Below are positions 17,171-25,323 of a stretch of DNA of 26,413 nucleotides, piece by piece (within the stretch, counting starts at the first letter, position 1; every line of letters begins with the position of its first letter). A model generated the notes under the pieces. That model saw only the letters and a list, made by a program, of their open reading frames with translations. It was not told the origin of the DNA and did no database searches. The translations under genes and the position numbers were made by a program. The stretch spans positions 1 to 26,413 of the forward strand of contig JAYVOC010000222.1 of assembly GCA_043758125.1 (NCBI GenBank). The letters run 5' to 3'. The DNA is from JANXSD01 sp043758125 (GTDB taxonomy: Bacteria; Bacteroidota; Bacteroidia; AKYH767-A; OLB10).

Positions 17171-17204
17171 AAAAAAAAACGCCTCGTAATTTGAGGCGTT
17201 TTTT
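17171..17204. terminator. Bidirectional-looking intrinsic terminator after the coiled-coil lipoprotein gene
   Basis: CGCCTC (17180-17185) pairs with GAGGCG (17193-17198) across a 7-base loop. The stem is extended by A residues on the left (17174-17179) and T residues on the right (17199-17204), so either strand would end in a U-tract. It lies 21 bases beyond the stop codon of the minus-strand lipoprotein gene, which it most likely serves. Confidence 0.85.
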
Positions 17205-17224
17205 ACTAGTAATAAAGAATTAAA

Positions 17225-18088
17225 TTAATCAGTTACTACAACTAAATATTTAGAAGCTTTCCAGAATTTTTCTGGATCCGTAATTTCAATAGAGGTTACT
17301 TTGTCGTTCTCATGTTGAAGTTTATATGTTCCAGATGGATGTGTACTAATTAATTTAGCATCCTTCGTGTTTAACGTAATTGTTTTTGTACTGGTAACAT
17401 CAATTTGAGTAAAGGCATCTTGATTAAAATCTGAAACAACCGACTTTTGTTTACCCATTCCTAAGAAACCACCTTGCTTTGTTAAAACTTTTTTATCACG
17501 TAATTGCTTGTATGTTCCAATTGTATAATAAGCTGTATTTAATTTTGAAGTTTTATCTTTTATCTCACTTAATTTTGTTGCATTATCCATTCTCACAGTA
17601 TCAATTTCATTCTTCATTTCATTGATAGTCCCGTTCAATGCAAGAACATGTTCGTTCATGGCATTTATACTTGAATCTTTTGCTGCAAGTTGATTGTTTA
17701 AAGATGCAATTACTTTTTCTAATTCTCCAATCTTAATATTATTCTTGCGAATTCTTGATTGAAGATCGCCTAATTTCTTTTTATTTTGATCGATCATCTG
17801 ACGAATTGCTTCGATGTCGTTCATGATTTTTGTTTTGGAATCTTGTGTAGCTTCCGGGTTGTTTGCTGTTGAACGATTTAACATCTCTTCCTGATGCGTC
17901 AATCCATCTATGTTTGTCTGAATTTCACTGATGTCTTGCATATAGCCATTGATGACTGAATCCTTAGCGTCATATTGTGCCATCAAACTATCGCGCTGAT
18001 GATTCATTCGATCAACTTCAGCTTTGTAGTCAGGTCCGCAACTAGTTAATAAAATGCACATTCCTAATATGCCTAATAATTGTTTCAT
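17225..18088 (-). CDS. Coiled-coil lipoprotein of unknown function
   Basis: A 287-residue protein. I chose the ATG at 18088 over the TTG at 18094 because MKQLLGILGMCILLTSC is a standard lipoprotein signal with Cys17 as the lipidation site (lipobox LTSC). Residues ~20-180 are a long heptad-rich, charged region with several segments (DRMNHQRDSLMAQYDAKDS, then EAIRQMIDQNKKKLGDLQSR, then ELEKVIASLNNQLAAKDSSI), consistent with a rod-like coiled coil. A compact C-terminal domain follows (~185-287), including AYYTIGTYKQLRDKKVLTK, GGFLGMGKQKSVV and a final WKASKYLVVVTD. Similar lipoproteins occur in Bacteroidota, but I know of no assigned function. It has its own -7 box and a strong terminator, so it is probably transcribed alone. 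It is presumably anchored in the inner or outer membrane, facing the periplasm. Confidence 0.82.
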   Translation of the reverse strand: MKQLLGILGMCILLTSCGPDYKAEVDRMNHQRDSLMAQYDAKDSVINGYMQDISEIQTNIDGLTHQEEMLNRSTANNPEATQDSKTKIMNDIEAIRQMIDQNKKKLGDLQSRIRKNNIKIGELEKVIASLNNQLAAKDSSINAMNEHVLALNGTINEMKNEIDTVRMDNATKLSEIKDKTSKLNTAYYTIGTYKQLRDKKVLTKQGGFLGMGKQKSVVSDFNQDAFTQIDVTSTKTITLNTKDAKLISTHPSGTYKLQHENDKVTSIEITDPEKFWKASKYLVVVTD

Positions 18089-18731
18089 GATCAAGGTTAT
18101 TTTTATTGTTAGTCAAAGATAAACATATTTTCGCCTACAAAAATTGTATTTTCACCCAAATTTCTTTCAACATACTGATTGTTAATATCTATTTGTTAAA
18201 GAAGTTCTATTAAATGATCATTATTTATATCGATTTAACTTGAGTCATTTCGCTTAAATTGTTGGTTATTAACTAATTGAATTTAAAAAAGTCAACATTG
18301 TTCTAAAACCTAAGCATTCTGGATTATTTTTATTTCGCTAGATAAATTAATTATCAATCTTTTATTAAGATGAATTAGGCTAAATAAGGATTCAAATAGT
18401 TAGAAGACATGAAAATTCTATTTCGAAAAGTATTTTGAAAATGGTTGTTTACAACCTAAACTTCTATTTATGATTTGCAAATACTGTTTCATCTTAATGA
18501 TATTGTTTTTTAAAAATCAGCGTTAAGCTGAAAGCTTGGATTTAATTTGGAAAAAAGCTTCTCTCAGAGTTTGAGTTGATACATGTTTTAAGGAGCGTTT
18601 TTTAACTTTTATTAAAACGAAGGATCGTAATATCATTTAGTTTAATTTTCTGTTTCTTACTATGAAAATTCTAAATCTTTAATTTGTAATTCGCCACATA
18701 GTGGTCCCTTAGGGATAATTTATAATTTATT
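18089..18731. other. Intergenic region without a recognisable gene
   Basis: About 640 AT-rich bases lie between the lipoprotein start and the lolA stop. Apart from the -7 box at 18114-18121 I see only short open frames (the longest noticed is 18 codons from 18471, with no supporting signal). There is no tRNA, repeat or convincing hairpin. It could hold an upstream regulatory region or a small RNA, but nothing in the sequence shows this. Confidence 0.55.
18114..18141 (-). promoter_or_regulatory. Promoter of the coiled-coil lipoprotein gene
   Basis: The minus strand reads TATCTTTG at 18121-18114, a full match to TAnnTTTG. A TTTG at 18141-18138 lies 16 bases upstream, close to the 17-23 base spacing reported for the -33 element in this phylum. 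The predicted leader is about 19 bases. This is the most complete promoter in the window. Confidence 0.6.
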
Positions 18732-19376
18732 TTACCTTAAATCAACAACCTCAACGCCTGGGTATTTTACTTTATTAAAAGTAAAAAGATCATCAGTGAC
18801 ATTTACGTTAGGATTAAATTTAGCAATAGAGTAGGTGATGATATTTCCATCTTTATTAAAAACTTTTGCTTCCGTTACGTATTTATCTTTTTTATCAATG
18901 CTTAATTCAATTTTGAAAAATGCTTTTTTTGCATCTTCAGGAACCAATTGAATCATCTGAATTGTTTTTGTTCCCGATTTTTTTTCTGTAATAAATTTTG
19001 ATTTGAATCCTCTTTCATACATCGTAAAAATAGTTGTTGGAGTAATGGCATTCGCATCAGTCTTTGCTTCACTTATTTGTACTTCATTCGATTCTTTTAA
19101 AAACGTCCACGAATTTTTTCCATCACTCATTACAGTTTGATCCTTCATCGCTAAATTAAATTGCGATCCTTTAATGGTGATTGAACCCGATTGATTCTCC
19201 GACTTCTTCGTCTTTTGATCTGCAATTACTAATTTAAAATCCGCGCTAAGTGATTTGTACGAACGGTATTTTGCAGAAACGCCCTTTAAAATTTCCTGAG
19301 CTTTAGCATCTGTTTGAGCAAATGTTTGACTAGTTAACAGAAGTAGCGCAATGGCTGTTGTAAGTAATCGTGTCAT
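18732..19376 (-). CDS. lolA: LolA-like outer membrane lipoprotein carrier
   Basis: A 214-residue periplasmic protein. A signal peptide (MTRLLTTAIALLLLTSQTFA) is followed by the LolA/LolB-type half-barrel: AQEILKGVSAKYRSYKSLSA at the start, FKLVIADQ strands, a SWTFLKESNEV hairpin and a C-terminal DLFTFNKVKYPGVEVVDL strand pattern. LolA carries lipoproteins from the LolCDE complex across the periplasm to the outer membrane. Gene order supports the call: it sits 41 bases downstream of ftsK in the same direction, and an ftsK-lolA pairing is common in Bacteroidota. The lipoproteins seen in this window would be plausible cargo. The overall length fits LolA family members. Confidence 0.86.
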   Translation of the reverse strand: MTRLLTTAIALLLLTSQTFAQTDAKAQEILKGVSAKYRSYKSLSADFKLVIADQKTKKSENQSGSITIKGSQFNLAMKDQTVMSDGKNSWTFLKESNEVQISEAKTDANAITPTTIFTMYERGFKSKFITEKKSGTKTIQMIQLVPEDAKKAFFKIELSIDKKDKYVTEAKVFNKDGNIITYSIAKFNPNVNVTDDLFTFNKVKYPGVEVVDLR

Positions 19377-19417
19377 GTGGCAATATTAAGAAATACTGTG
19401 ATAAGAACAATTCAGAA

Positions 19418-22003
19418 TTAAACTCCCGAATGTGATTTCATCGTTTTCAATAACTGTTCCAAACCAGCTAAGTCTTTGCAACGTACTTCTCGAGCTTTAC
19501 TTCCTTCGAATGGTCCGATGATTCCAGCAGCTTCGAGTTGATCAACTAATCTACCAGCTCTGTTATATCCTAATTTCAGTCTGCGTTGTAAAAGTGAAGC
19601 AGAGCCCTGTTGAAACTGAACCACCATGTGAGCAGCCTCATCAAAAAGAGGATCTAAGTCATCAGCACCCATATCTGTTCCTGCAGCTGATGATTCGCCT
19701 TCCGGAATATATTCTGGTAATTGATAAGCACTAGAGTAGGCGCGTTGACTTCCGATAAACTCGGTAATTGCTTCCACTTCGGGTGTGTCAACAAATGCAC
19801 ACTGTATGCGTATTAATTCAGCACCTGTACTTAAAAGCATATCACCGCGACCAATCAATTGATCAGCACCACCAGTATCTAAAATAGTACGTGAATCAAT
19901 TTTTGATGTAACACGGAATGCTAAACGAGCAGGGAAATTTGCTTTAATAGTACCTGTAATAATATTTACTGAAGGACGTTGCGTAGCGATGATCAAATGA
20001 ATTCCAATTGCGCGAGCTAATTGTGCAAGACGTGCAATCGGTGTTTCAATTTCTTTTCCTGCTGTCATAATTAAATCAGCAAACTCATCAACAACCAAAA
20101 CGATGTATGGCAAAAAGCGATGACCATTATTCGGATTTAATTTTCGCGCAACAAATTTTACATTGTACTCTTTGATATTTCTTACTTGAGCATTCTTCAA
20201 TAATTCATAACGATTATCCATCTCAATGCATAAAGAGTTGAGCGTATGAACTACTTTTTTAGTATCAGTAATAATAGCATCTTCATCACCTGGAAGCTTC
20301 GCTAAAAAATGACGTTCGATGGTTTTAAAAAGTGTTAACTCTACTTTCTTTGGATCAACTAAAATAAATTTTACTTGTGCAGGATGTTTTTTATAAAGTA
20401 ACGAAACTAAAATTGCATTTAATCCAACCGATTTACCTTGACCTGTTGCACCCGCCATCAACAAGTGAGGCATCTTTGCAAGATCAGCGATAAAGATTTC
20501 ATTCGAGATTGTTTTTCCTAATCCAATAGGTAAATCCATATCCGTATTTTGAAATTTCTCCGATCCAATAACGGCACGCATTGCAACGATATCCGGATGT
20601 TGATTCGGCACTTCAATACCAATCGTTCCTTTACCAGGAATAGGAGCGATGATACGAATACCAAGTGCTGCTAAACTTAATGCGATATCATCTTCCAAAT
20701 TTTTAATTTTGGAAATACGTACACCTGCCTTTGGAACTATTTCAAACAACGTAACTGTTGGTCCTACCGTTGCTTTTATTTTATCGATTTCAATATCATA
20801 ATGACCAAGCGTTTCGATGATACGACGTTTATTGGCTTCCAATTCAGCCATCAATTCTTCACGTGACATTGCCGAACGATTACTCTGATAATTCTGCAAT
20901 AAATCGATAGTTGGATATTGATAACTACTTAAATCTAATTTTGGATCATACTCACCCAATTGCTCAACAAGATTGATGTCTTCTGAGTTAACCAAGTTAG
21001 CAGCGATATCAGCAGCAGTTTGTTCTGCAACTGGAGCAACTTCCAATGAAAGTCCATTTGATGATTCATCTTTAACTTCCAACTTTAAATCATCAATTGG
21101 TAAATCAAATTCAGGATCCGGACCTTTTGTAATTAACGTTGGAATAAAGTCTGATTCGATCTCATCACGATGCACATACGTATTTTCGATAGGTAAATCG
21201 AAGTCAGGAATACTGTCTTCATTATCATCATCACTAAAACGATTTCCAAAAGCAGCTACAGGCGGAATATCTGATAATGTATTTTCAACTTTATTCAACT
21301 TTTGTTTACGACTAGGTAATTTAAATGCGAAATTAAATATTGCAACAGCGAATGCTAATCCTGTGAAAGCAAGAAAAAATCCAGTGCCTGCTGTTCCTAA
21401 TGAAAGTGTTAGCCATAAATTTTCGAGATAACCAATTCCTCCTCCCAAAAACAATAAATCGGGATGTTGATTAACGCAAAATGCAAGAGTAGGAGGGAAG
21501 AATAATAAACTGAAAACCGAATAAAGCATCACTTTTCTCATCGGCAATAAATCCACTTTGAAGAGAATGCGAAATCCTGTGAGGAAAGAAATTAATACAA
21601 ATACAAATGATGCAATTCCGAACCATGTATGAATAAATTGATGCGAAGCAATGGCACCTAATTTTCCTAGCCAGTTATCAACTTTTTTATCCGAATAACG
21701 CATCAAATCAAACCATGATCCACTCACTAAACTTTGATCGTTTTTCCAAGTTACAAAATAGGAAATGAATGCAATTAATAAAAAGACAGAAATAAGAATC
21801 AGAAATAATCCTGAAATTTTATGTGTACGTTCATCTTTTAACGCGCCAACAAATGCTGATTCGCCCTTGTTTTTTGAAGCAATTGGTGCAGCTTTTTCTT
21901 TCTTCTGACGGACTTTTTTTTCCGGTTTTGCATCTTCTACCTCGTCTAAGATGTCTGTATCAACTTCCTGAGGTTCTTTAAATCTATTTCCTTTGCCGGC
22001 CAT
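19418..22003 (-). CDS. ftsK: FtsK/SpoIIIE DNA translocase
   Basis: An 861-residue cell-division DNA pump that moves chromosome ends through the closing septum and helps dimer resolution. A basic N-terminal tail (residues 1-55) precedes four hydrophobic segments (~62-84, ~124-148, ~158-178, ~185-228). A short acidic linker (~240-345) follows, repeating the motif DFDLPI at about 267 and 298. The alpha/beta motor begins near 360, with Walker A GATGQGKS at 518-525 and Walker B VLVVDEFADLIM around 655. The C-terminal gamma winged helix is present (RRLKLGYNRAGRLVDQLEAAG, then GPFEGSKAREV), which in other bacteria reads KOPS sequences. The gene leads an apparent ftsK-lolA unit. A TAACTTTA box (22027-22034, minus strand) could be its -7 element, about 24 bases upstream. 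Confidence 0.96.
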   Translation of the reverse strand: MAGKGNRFKEPQEVDTDILDEVEDAKPEKKVRQKKEKAAPIASKNKGESAFVGALKDERTHKISGLFLILISVFLLIAFISYFVTWKNDQSLVSGSWFDLMRYSDKKVDNWLGKLGAIASHQFIHTWFGIASFVFVLISFLTGFRILFKVDLLPMRKVMLYSVFSLLFFPPTLAFCVNQHPDLLFLGGGIGYLENLWLTLSLGTAGTGFFLAFTGLAFAVAIFNFAFKLPSRKQKLNKVENTLSDIPPVAAFGNRFSDDDNEDSIPDFDLPIENTYVHRDEIESDFIPTLITKGPDPEFDLPIDDLKLEVKDESSNGLSLEVAPVAEQTAADIAANLVNSEDINLVEQLGEYDPKLDLSSYQYPTIDLLQNYQSNRSAMSREELMAELEANKRRIIETLGHYDIEIDKIKATVGPTVTLFEIVPKAGVRISKIKNLEDDIALSLAALGIRIIAPIPGKGTIGIEVPNQHPDIVAMRAVIGSEKFQNTDMDLPIGLGKTISNEIFIADLAKMPHLLMAGATGQGKSVGLNAILVSLLYKKHPAQVKFILVDPKKVELTLFKTIERHFLAKLPGDEDAIITDTKKVVHTLNSLCIEMDNRYELLKNAQVRNIKEYNVKFVARKLNPNNGHRFLPYIVLVVDEFADLIMTAGKEIETPIARLAQLARAIGIHLIIATQRPSVNIITGTIKANFPARLAFRVTSKIDSRTILDTGGADQLIGRGDMLLSTGAELIRIQCAFVDTPEVEAITEFIGSQRAYSSAYQLPEYIPEGESSAAGTDMGADDLDPLFDEAAHMVVQFQQGSASLLQRRLKLGYNRAGRLVDQLEAAGIIGPFEGSKAREVRCKDLAGLEQLLKTMKSHSGV

Positions 22004-22230
22004 TCCTTCGCGATTGTATTAAAGAGTAAAGTTATCGAACAACTATGATGTTTTACCTCTAACTTCTCTTCTTAATCAACACTTATTTGTGTAAAACTAA
22101 TTCACACTAGAACGGTATTTTATGCTCGATTGGTATGTTTTCTATCTCTAAATATTTTTTAAAAGCATTCTATTTTTTTATTATCAATTAATCTGTAGAA
22201 TTAGATGATTAAATTGTGGTGAGATAATCG

Positions 22231-22238
22231 CATCTTTG
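22231..22238 (+). promoter_or_regulatory. Likely -7 box (CATCTTTG, followed by CAGCC) for the TauE/SafE gene
   Basis: CATCTTTG differs from TAnnTTTG only at the first base and is followed by CAGCC, a common continuation around Bacteroidota start sites. It lies 11 bases before the ATG at 22250, so the leader would be only about six bases, or about twelve if the in-frame ATG at 22256 is used. Confidence 0.45.
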
Positions 22239-22249
22239 CAGCCACAAAA

Positions 22250-23056
22250 ATGGGTATGTCGCATTTATTCGGGTATATATTTTCTGCCTTTATAGGGATT
22301 TCATTGGGCCTTATAGGTGGTGGTGGCTCCATTTTAACGGTCCCAATTTTAGTGTATCTATTTCACATCGAGCCAGTTTTGGCAACATCGTATTCGCTTT
22401 TTATTGTTGGTACGACCAGTGCAGCAGGTGCAATACAAAAATTCAGAGATGACCTAGTTGATGTTCGAACTGCAATAGTTTTCGGTACTCCTTCCATAAT
22501 TGCAGTATATCTAACGCGAAAATTTCTTGTTCCATCAATACCGAAAACTATCTTCACAATAGGAAATTTTGAGCTTACTAAACCAGTATTCCTCTTGCTA
22601 TTATTTGCGTTATTGATGGTTTCAGCTTCTATTTCTATGATTCGAGGCTATGGATTTTTATCAAGGGTAAAAGTTGATAAATCAAAAATTAATTATCCCG
22701 TCTTAATATTAGATGGTCTTGCGGTTGGAACTTTAACAGGTTTTGCAGGAGCTGGTGGTGGGTTTTTGATAATTCCTGCACTCGTTTTTTTAAGCGGACT
22801 TGAAATGAAAAAGGCGATTGGAACGTCATTACTAATCATCGCGTCAAATACGTTCTTTGGATTTATTGGCGACATTGGCCATTATGAGATGAATTGGACA
22901 CTCTTATTTACAATTTCAGCTATTGCAGTTGGCGGCATTGTAATAGGTCATCAATTGCATCATAAAATTCATGGTGATCATTTAAAAAAAGGATTTGGAT
23001 GGTTCGTTTTGGCAACAGGATGTTACATCATTGTGAGAGAACTTTTCTTCACTTAA
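22250..23056 (+). CDS. TauE/SafE family sulfur-anion exporter
   Basis: A 268-residue inner-membrane protein with about eight hydrophobic helices. It contains the two related glycine-rich repeats that mark the family: GLIGGGGSILTVPIL (residues ~20-34) and GFAGAGGGFLIIPALV (~163-178). TauE/SafE proteins export sulfite, sulfoacetate or related anions. The next gene in the same direction, 103 bases on, encodes a persulfide dioxygenase-rhodanese fusion, whose products are sulfite and thiosulfate. That context makes export of such oxidised sulfur products the likely role, as in the staphylococcal cst operon where a tauE gene accompanies cstB. An in-frame ATG two codons downstream is an equally good start. 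Confidence 0.88.
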   Translation: MGMSHLFGYIFSAFIGISLGLIGGGGSILTVPILVYLFHIEPVLATSYSLFIVGTTSAAGAIQKFRDDLVDVRTAIVFGTPSIIAVYLTRKFLVPSIPKTIFTIGNFELTKPVFLLLLFALLMVSASISMIRGYGFLSRVKVDKSKINYPVLILDGLAVGTLTGFAGAGGGFLIIPALVFLSGLEMKKAIGTSLLIIASNTFFGFIGDIGHYEMNWTLLFTISAIAVGGIVIGHQLHHKIHGDHLKKGFGWFVLATGCYIIVRELFFT

Positions 23057-23159
23057 ATGTTAATATTTATCAATAATTTAAATAGATGAATGAAATTGGT
23101 AATGATTTACAATTCAAAAAATAATTAATTTAGTAAATAGTAATTAAAATAATAGTACA

Positions 23160-24566
23160 ATGAAAATAGAACAAATTTATACGGGTTGTCTTGCACAAGG
23201 TGCTTATTATATTCAGTCAGAAGGTGAATCAGTAGTTATAGATCCGTTACGAGAAATTCAACCTTATTTGGATCGTGCGAAAAAGGATAATTCAAAAATT
23301 AAATACGTTTTCGAAACACATTTTCATGCTGATTTTGTATCAGGACATATTGATCTTGCGAAAGCAACTGATGCAAAAATTATTTACGGACCATTAGCGA
23401 ATCCTGATTTTGAAGCAGTGATTGCGAAAGATGGTGAAGAATTTAAAGTTGGCAAATTAACATTCATAGTTTTGCATACTCCAGGACATACAATGGAGTC
23501 GACATGTTATCTTTTGAAAGATGAAAATGGAAAAAATGTTGCACTTTTTACTGGAGATACTCTATTTATAGGCGATGTGGGTAGACCAGATCTCGCACAG
23601 AAATCACATTTAACAATTTCTGATTTAGCAGGACATCTTTTTGATTCATTGCGAAATAAAATTATGCCTTTAGAAGATCACATTACTATTTATCCTGCTC
23701 ATGGTGCTGGATCTGCTTGTGGAAAAAATATGAGTAAAGAAACGCTTGATATTTTAGGTCATCAAAAGCAAACAAATTATGCATTGCGTGCTGATATGAC
23801 AAAGCAAGATTTCATTAAAGAAGTTACTGATGGTTTATTGCCACCTCCAGCATATTTTCCTCTCAATGTGATGTTGAATAAGCAAGGTTATGAAAGTATT
23901 CATGAAGTGATTAATCGTGGTACGCAAGCATTAAGTCCTGATGCGTTTGAAGCAACAGCAAATGAAACTGGCGCACTACTTTTAGATACAAGAGACGCTC
24001 AGATTTTTGCAAAAGGTTTTATTCCTAACTCTATTTTTATTGGTATTGATGGATCATTTGCGCCTTGGGTTGGTGCTTTAATTCCTGATATTAAACAACA
24101 AATTTTATTGATTACTGATGAAGGAAGAGAAGAGGAAGTTGTTACGCGATTGGCACGTGTTGGATACGATTGCTCATTGGGATATTTGAAAGGTGGTTTT
24201 GATGCTTGGAAGAATGCAGGAAAAGAAATTGATAGTATTCAATCCATCACTGTTGATGAATTAGCTGATATTAAAAATAATAATGCTAAAGTGAAAATTG
24301 TTGATGTAAGAAAACATAGTGAATACAGTACTGAACATATTTCGGAAGTAGAAAACGCACCGTTAGATTTTATCAATGATAGCATGTTAAAAATTTCGAA
24401 AGATGAACCAGTTTATATTCATTGTCAAGGAGGTTATCGCTCGATGGTTTTCACCTCGGTTTTAAGAGCACGTGGTTATGATAATTTGATTGATGTGAAA
24501 GGTGGTTTTAAAGCAATAAAAGATTCCAGAAAATTTACATTGGATACTAGTTCTGTAAAAGCATAA
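23160..24566 (+). CDS. Persulfide dioxygenase-rhodanese fusion (CstB-like)
   Basis: A 468-residue cytoplasmic enzyme with three domains. Residues 1-~230 are a metallo-beta-lactamase-fold persulfide dioxygenase: THFHADFVSGH (53-63), TPGH (107-110), FTGDTLF (130-136) and YPAHGAG (178-184). His56, His110 and Asp133 match the three iron ligands of ETHE1. Cys187 sits in a SACGKN loop typical of the fused enzymes. Residues ~260-355 are a degenerate rhodanese domain whose active-site position reads LITDEGRE with no cysteine. Residues ~365-455 are a complete rhodanese with catalytic Cys422 in HCQGGYRS. This is the architecture of CstB, which oxidises low-molecular-weight persulfides to sulfite and joins this with a second persulfide to give thiosulfate. 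With the upstream TauE/SafE gene it forms a sulfide-detoxification pair. No sulfide:quinone reductase or CstR-like regulator is nearby. Confidence 0.9.
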   Translation: MKIEQIYTGCLAQGAYYIQSEGESVVIDPLREIQPYLDRAKKDNSKIKYVFETHFHADFVSGHIDLAKATDAKIIYGPLANPDFEAVIAKDGEEFKVGKLTFIVLHTPGHTMESTCYLLKDENGKNVALFTGDTLFIGDVGRPDLAQKSHLTISDLAGHLFDSLRNKIMPLEDHITIYPAHGAGSACGKNMSKETLDILGHQKQTNYALRADMTKQDFIKEVTDGLLPPPAYFPLNVMLNKQGYESIHEVINRGTQALSPDAFEATANETGALLLDTRDAQIFAKGFIPNSIFIGIDGSFAPWVGALIPDIKQQILLITDEGREEEVVTRLARVGYDCSLGYLKGGFDAWKNAGKEIDSIQSITVDELADIKNNNAKVKIVDVRKHSEYSTEHISEVENAPLDFINDSMLKISKDEPVYIHCQGGYRSMVFTSVLRARGYDNLIDVKGGFKAIKDSRKFTLDTSSVKA

Positions 24567-24614
24567 TTGAATTACTGCCTAACATCAAACTACTTTTTAA
24601 AATAGTGCATAAAG

Positions 24615-24658
24615 AAAAACCCTGAAGCATGACGTTGGTCTTTACTTCAGGGTTTTTT
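24615..24658. terminator. Terminator shared by two convergent genes
   Basis: CCCTGAAG (24620-24627) pairs perfectly with CTTCAGGG (24645-24652) across a 17-base loop. It is preceded by five A residues (24615-24619) and followed by six T residues (24653-24658), so it can stop transcription on both strands. It lies between the persulfide dioxygenase gene and the SlyD-like gene. Confidence 0.85.
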
Positions 24659-24673
24659 ATTGATTAAATTTAA

Positions 24674-25183
24674 TTAATGATCATGCATTCCATCATGCGC
24701 ATGGCCGTGTTCTAGTTCTTGCGCAGTAGCTTCACGTACTTCAACAACAGCTCCTGCAAAATGTAGATTCTGTCCTGCTAAAGGATGATTGAAATCCAAC
24801 ATTACTTCTTCATCAGTGAAGGAAACAATTTTTGCTACTAATTGGTTGCCATCGCGGTCAAGTAATGGAACAGTATTTCCTTCTCTTAATATTTCCACAT
24901 CTAAAACACCTTCTACTTTAAACATGTCAGTAGAAACTTTTACTAGCGCTTCTTGATCCATATTTCCATAGGCATTTTCTGAATCAATTTTAAATTCAAA
25001 TTCTTTCCCTATCGTTAGCCCTTCTAAGTTGCGTTCAAATTCAGGGATTAGTTGACCAGAACCAAAAAGGAAGGTTAAGGGATTTTCATTTCCAGTTTCT
25101 TCTACGAAAACGGGTTCTGCGCCTGGTTGGCTGCTTTGTAATCGGTAAGTTACTGATACTACTTTGTTGGGTCCTATTTGCAT
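24674..25183 (-). CDS. SlyD-like FKBP-type peptidyl-prolyl cis-trans isomerase
   Basis: A 169-residue protein. I chose the ATG at 25183 because the upstream alternative is a GTG at 25231 and because MQIGPNKVVSVTYRLQ is a typical SlyD-type N-terminus. The FKBP fold is split by an insert-in-flap chaperone domain: LTFLFGSGQLIPEFERNLEG (FKBP part), FKIDSENAYGNMDQEALVKV (start of the insert), then LDFNHPLAGQNLHFAGAVVE (return to FKBP). The C-terminus is histidine-rich (EHGHAHDGMHDH), shorter than the E. coli SlyD metal-binding tail but similar in kind. SlyD enzymes speed prolyl isomerisation, act as chaperones and can bind nickel or zinc. There is no signal peptide, so it should be cytoplasmic. 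A TATTTTTG box at 25251-25258 would give a leader of about 60 bases. Confidence 0.9.
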   Translation of the reverse strand: MQIGPNKVVSVTYRLQSSQPGAEPVFVEETGNENPLTFLFGSGQLIPEFERNLEGLTIGKEFEFKIDSENAYGNMDQEALVKVSTDMFKVEGVLDVEILREGNTVPLLDRDGNQLVAKIVSFTDEEVMLDFNHPLAGQNLHFAGAVVEVREATAQELEHGHAHDGMHDH

Positions 25184-25250
25184 GATAGTGTATTTTCGAA
25201 TGATAGAAAGCTTGTTGTTAATGCTTCCCACCGCATTAGAATTAATGCCG

Positions 25251-25258
25251 CAAAAATA
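25251..25258 (-). promoter_or_regulatory. Bacteroidota -7 box (TATTTTTG, minus strand) for the SlyD-like gene
   Basis: The plus strand reads CAAAAATA, giving TATTTTTG on the minus strand, a full match to TAnnTTTG. The implied start near 25245 gives a ~60-base leader to the ATG at 25183. The alternative GTG start at 25231 would have a leader of only about 14 bases, so the box does not by itself decide the start. Confidence 0.45.
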
Positions 25259-25323
25259 TACTTATTCTGCATAATTCACAAAAATGAAATTAATTTCATA
25301 AAATTTGATTTTCTACCAATCGC

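Noticed and set aside
18471..18527. An 18-codon frame (begins MICKYC) in the gene-free stretch before lolA.
   Set aside because: It is too short, lacks a -7 box at a suitable distance and has no recognisable feature beyond a CxxC.
18704..18716. A small palindrome (TCCCTTAGGGA) just beyond the lolA stop.
   Set aside because: The loop would be only one base and there is no U-tract, so it is unlikely to be a terminator.
20973..21431. A 152-codon open frame on the plus strand, antisense to ftsK.
   Set aside because: It lies wholly inside the well-supported ftsK gene, encodes a Ser/Asn-rich sequence typical of an antisense shadow, and has no -7 box or recognisable domain.
23160..24566. A beta-lactamase or glyoxalase II.
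   Set aside because: The metallo-beta-lactamase fold is shared, but the ETHE1-like ligand pattern and two fused rhodanese domains point to persulfide oxidation.
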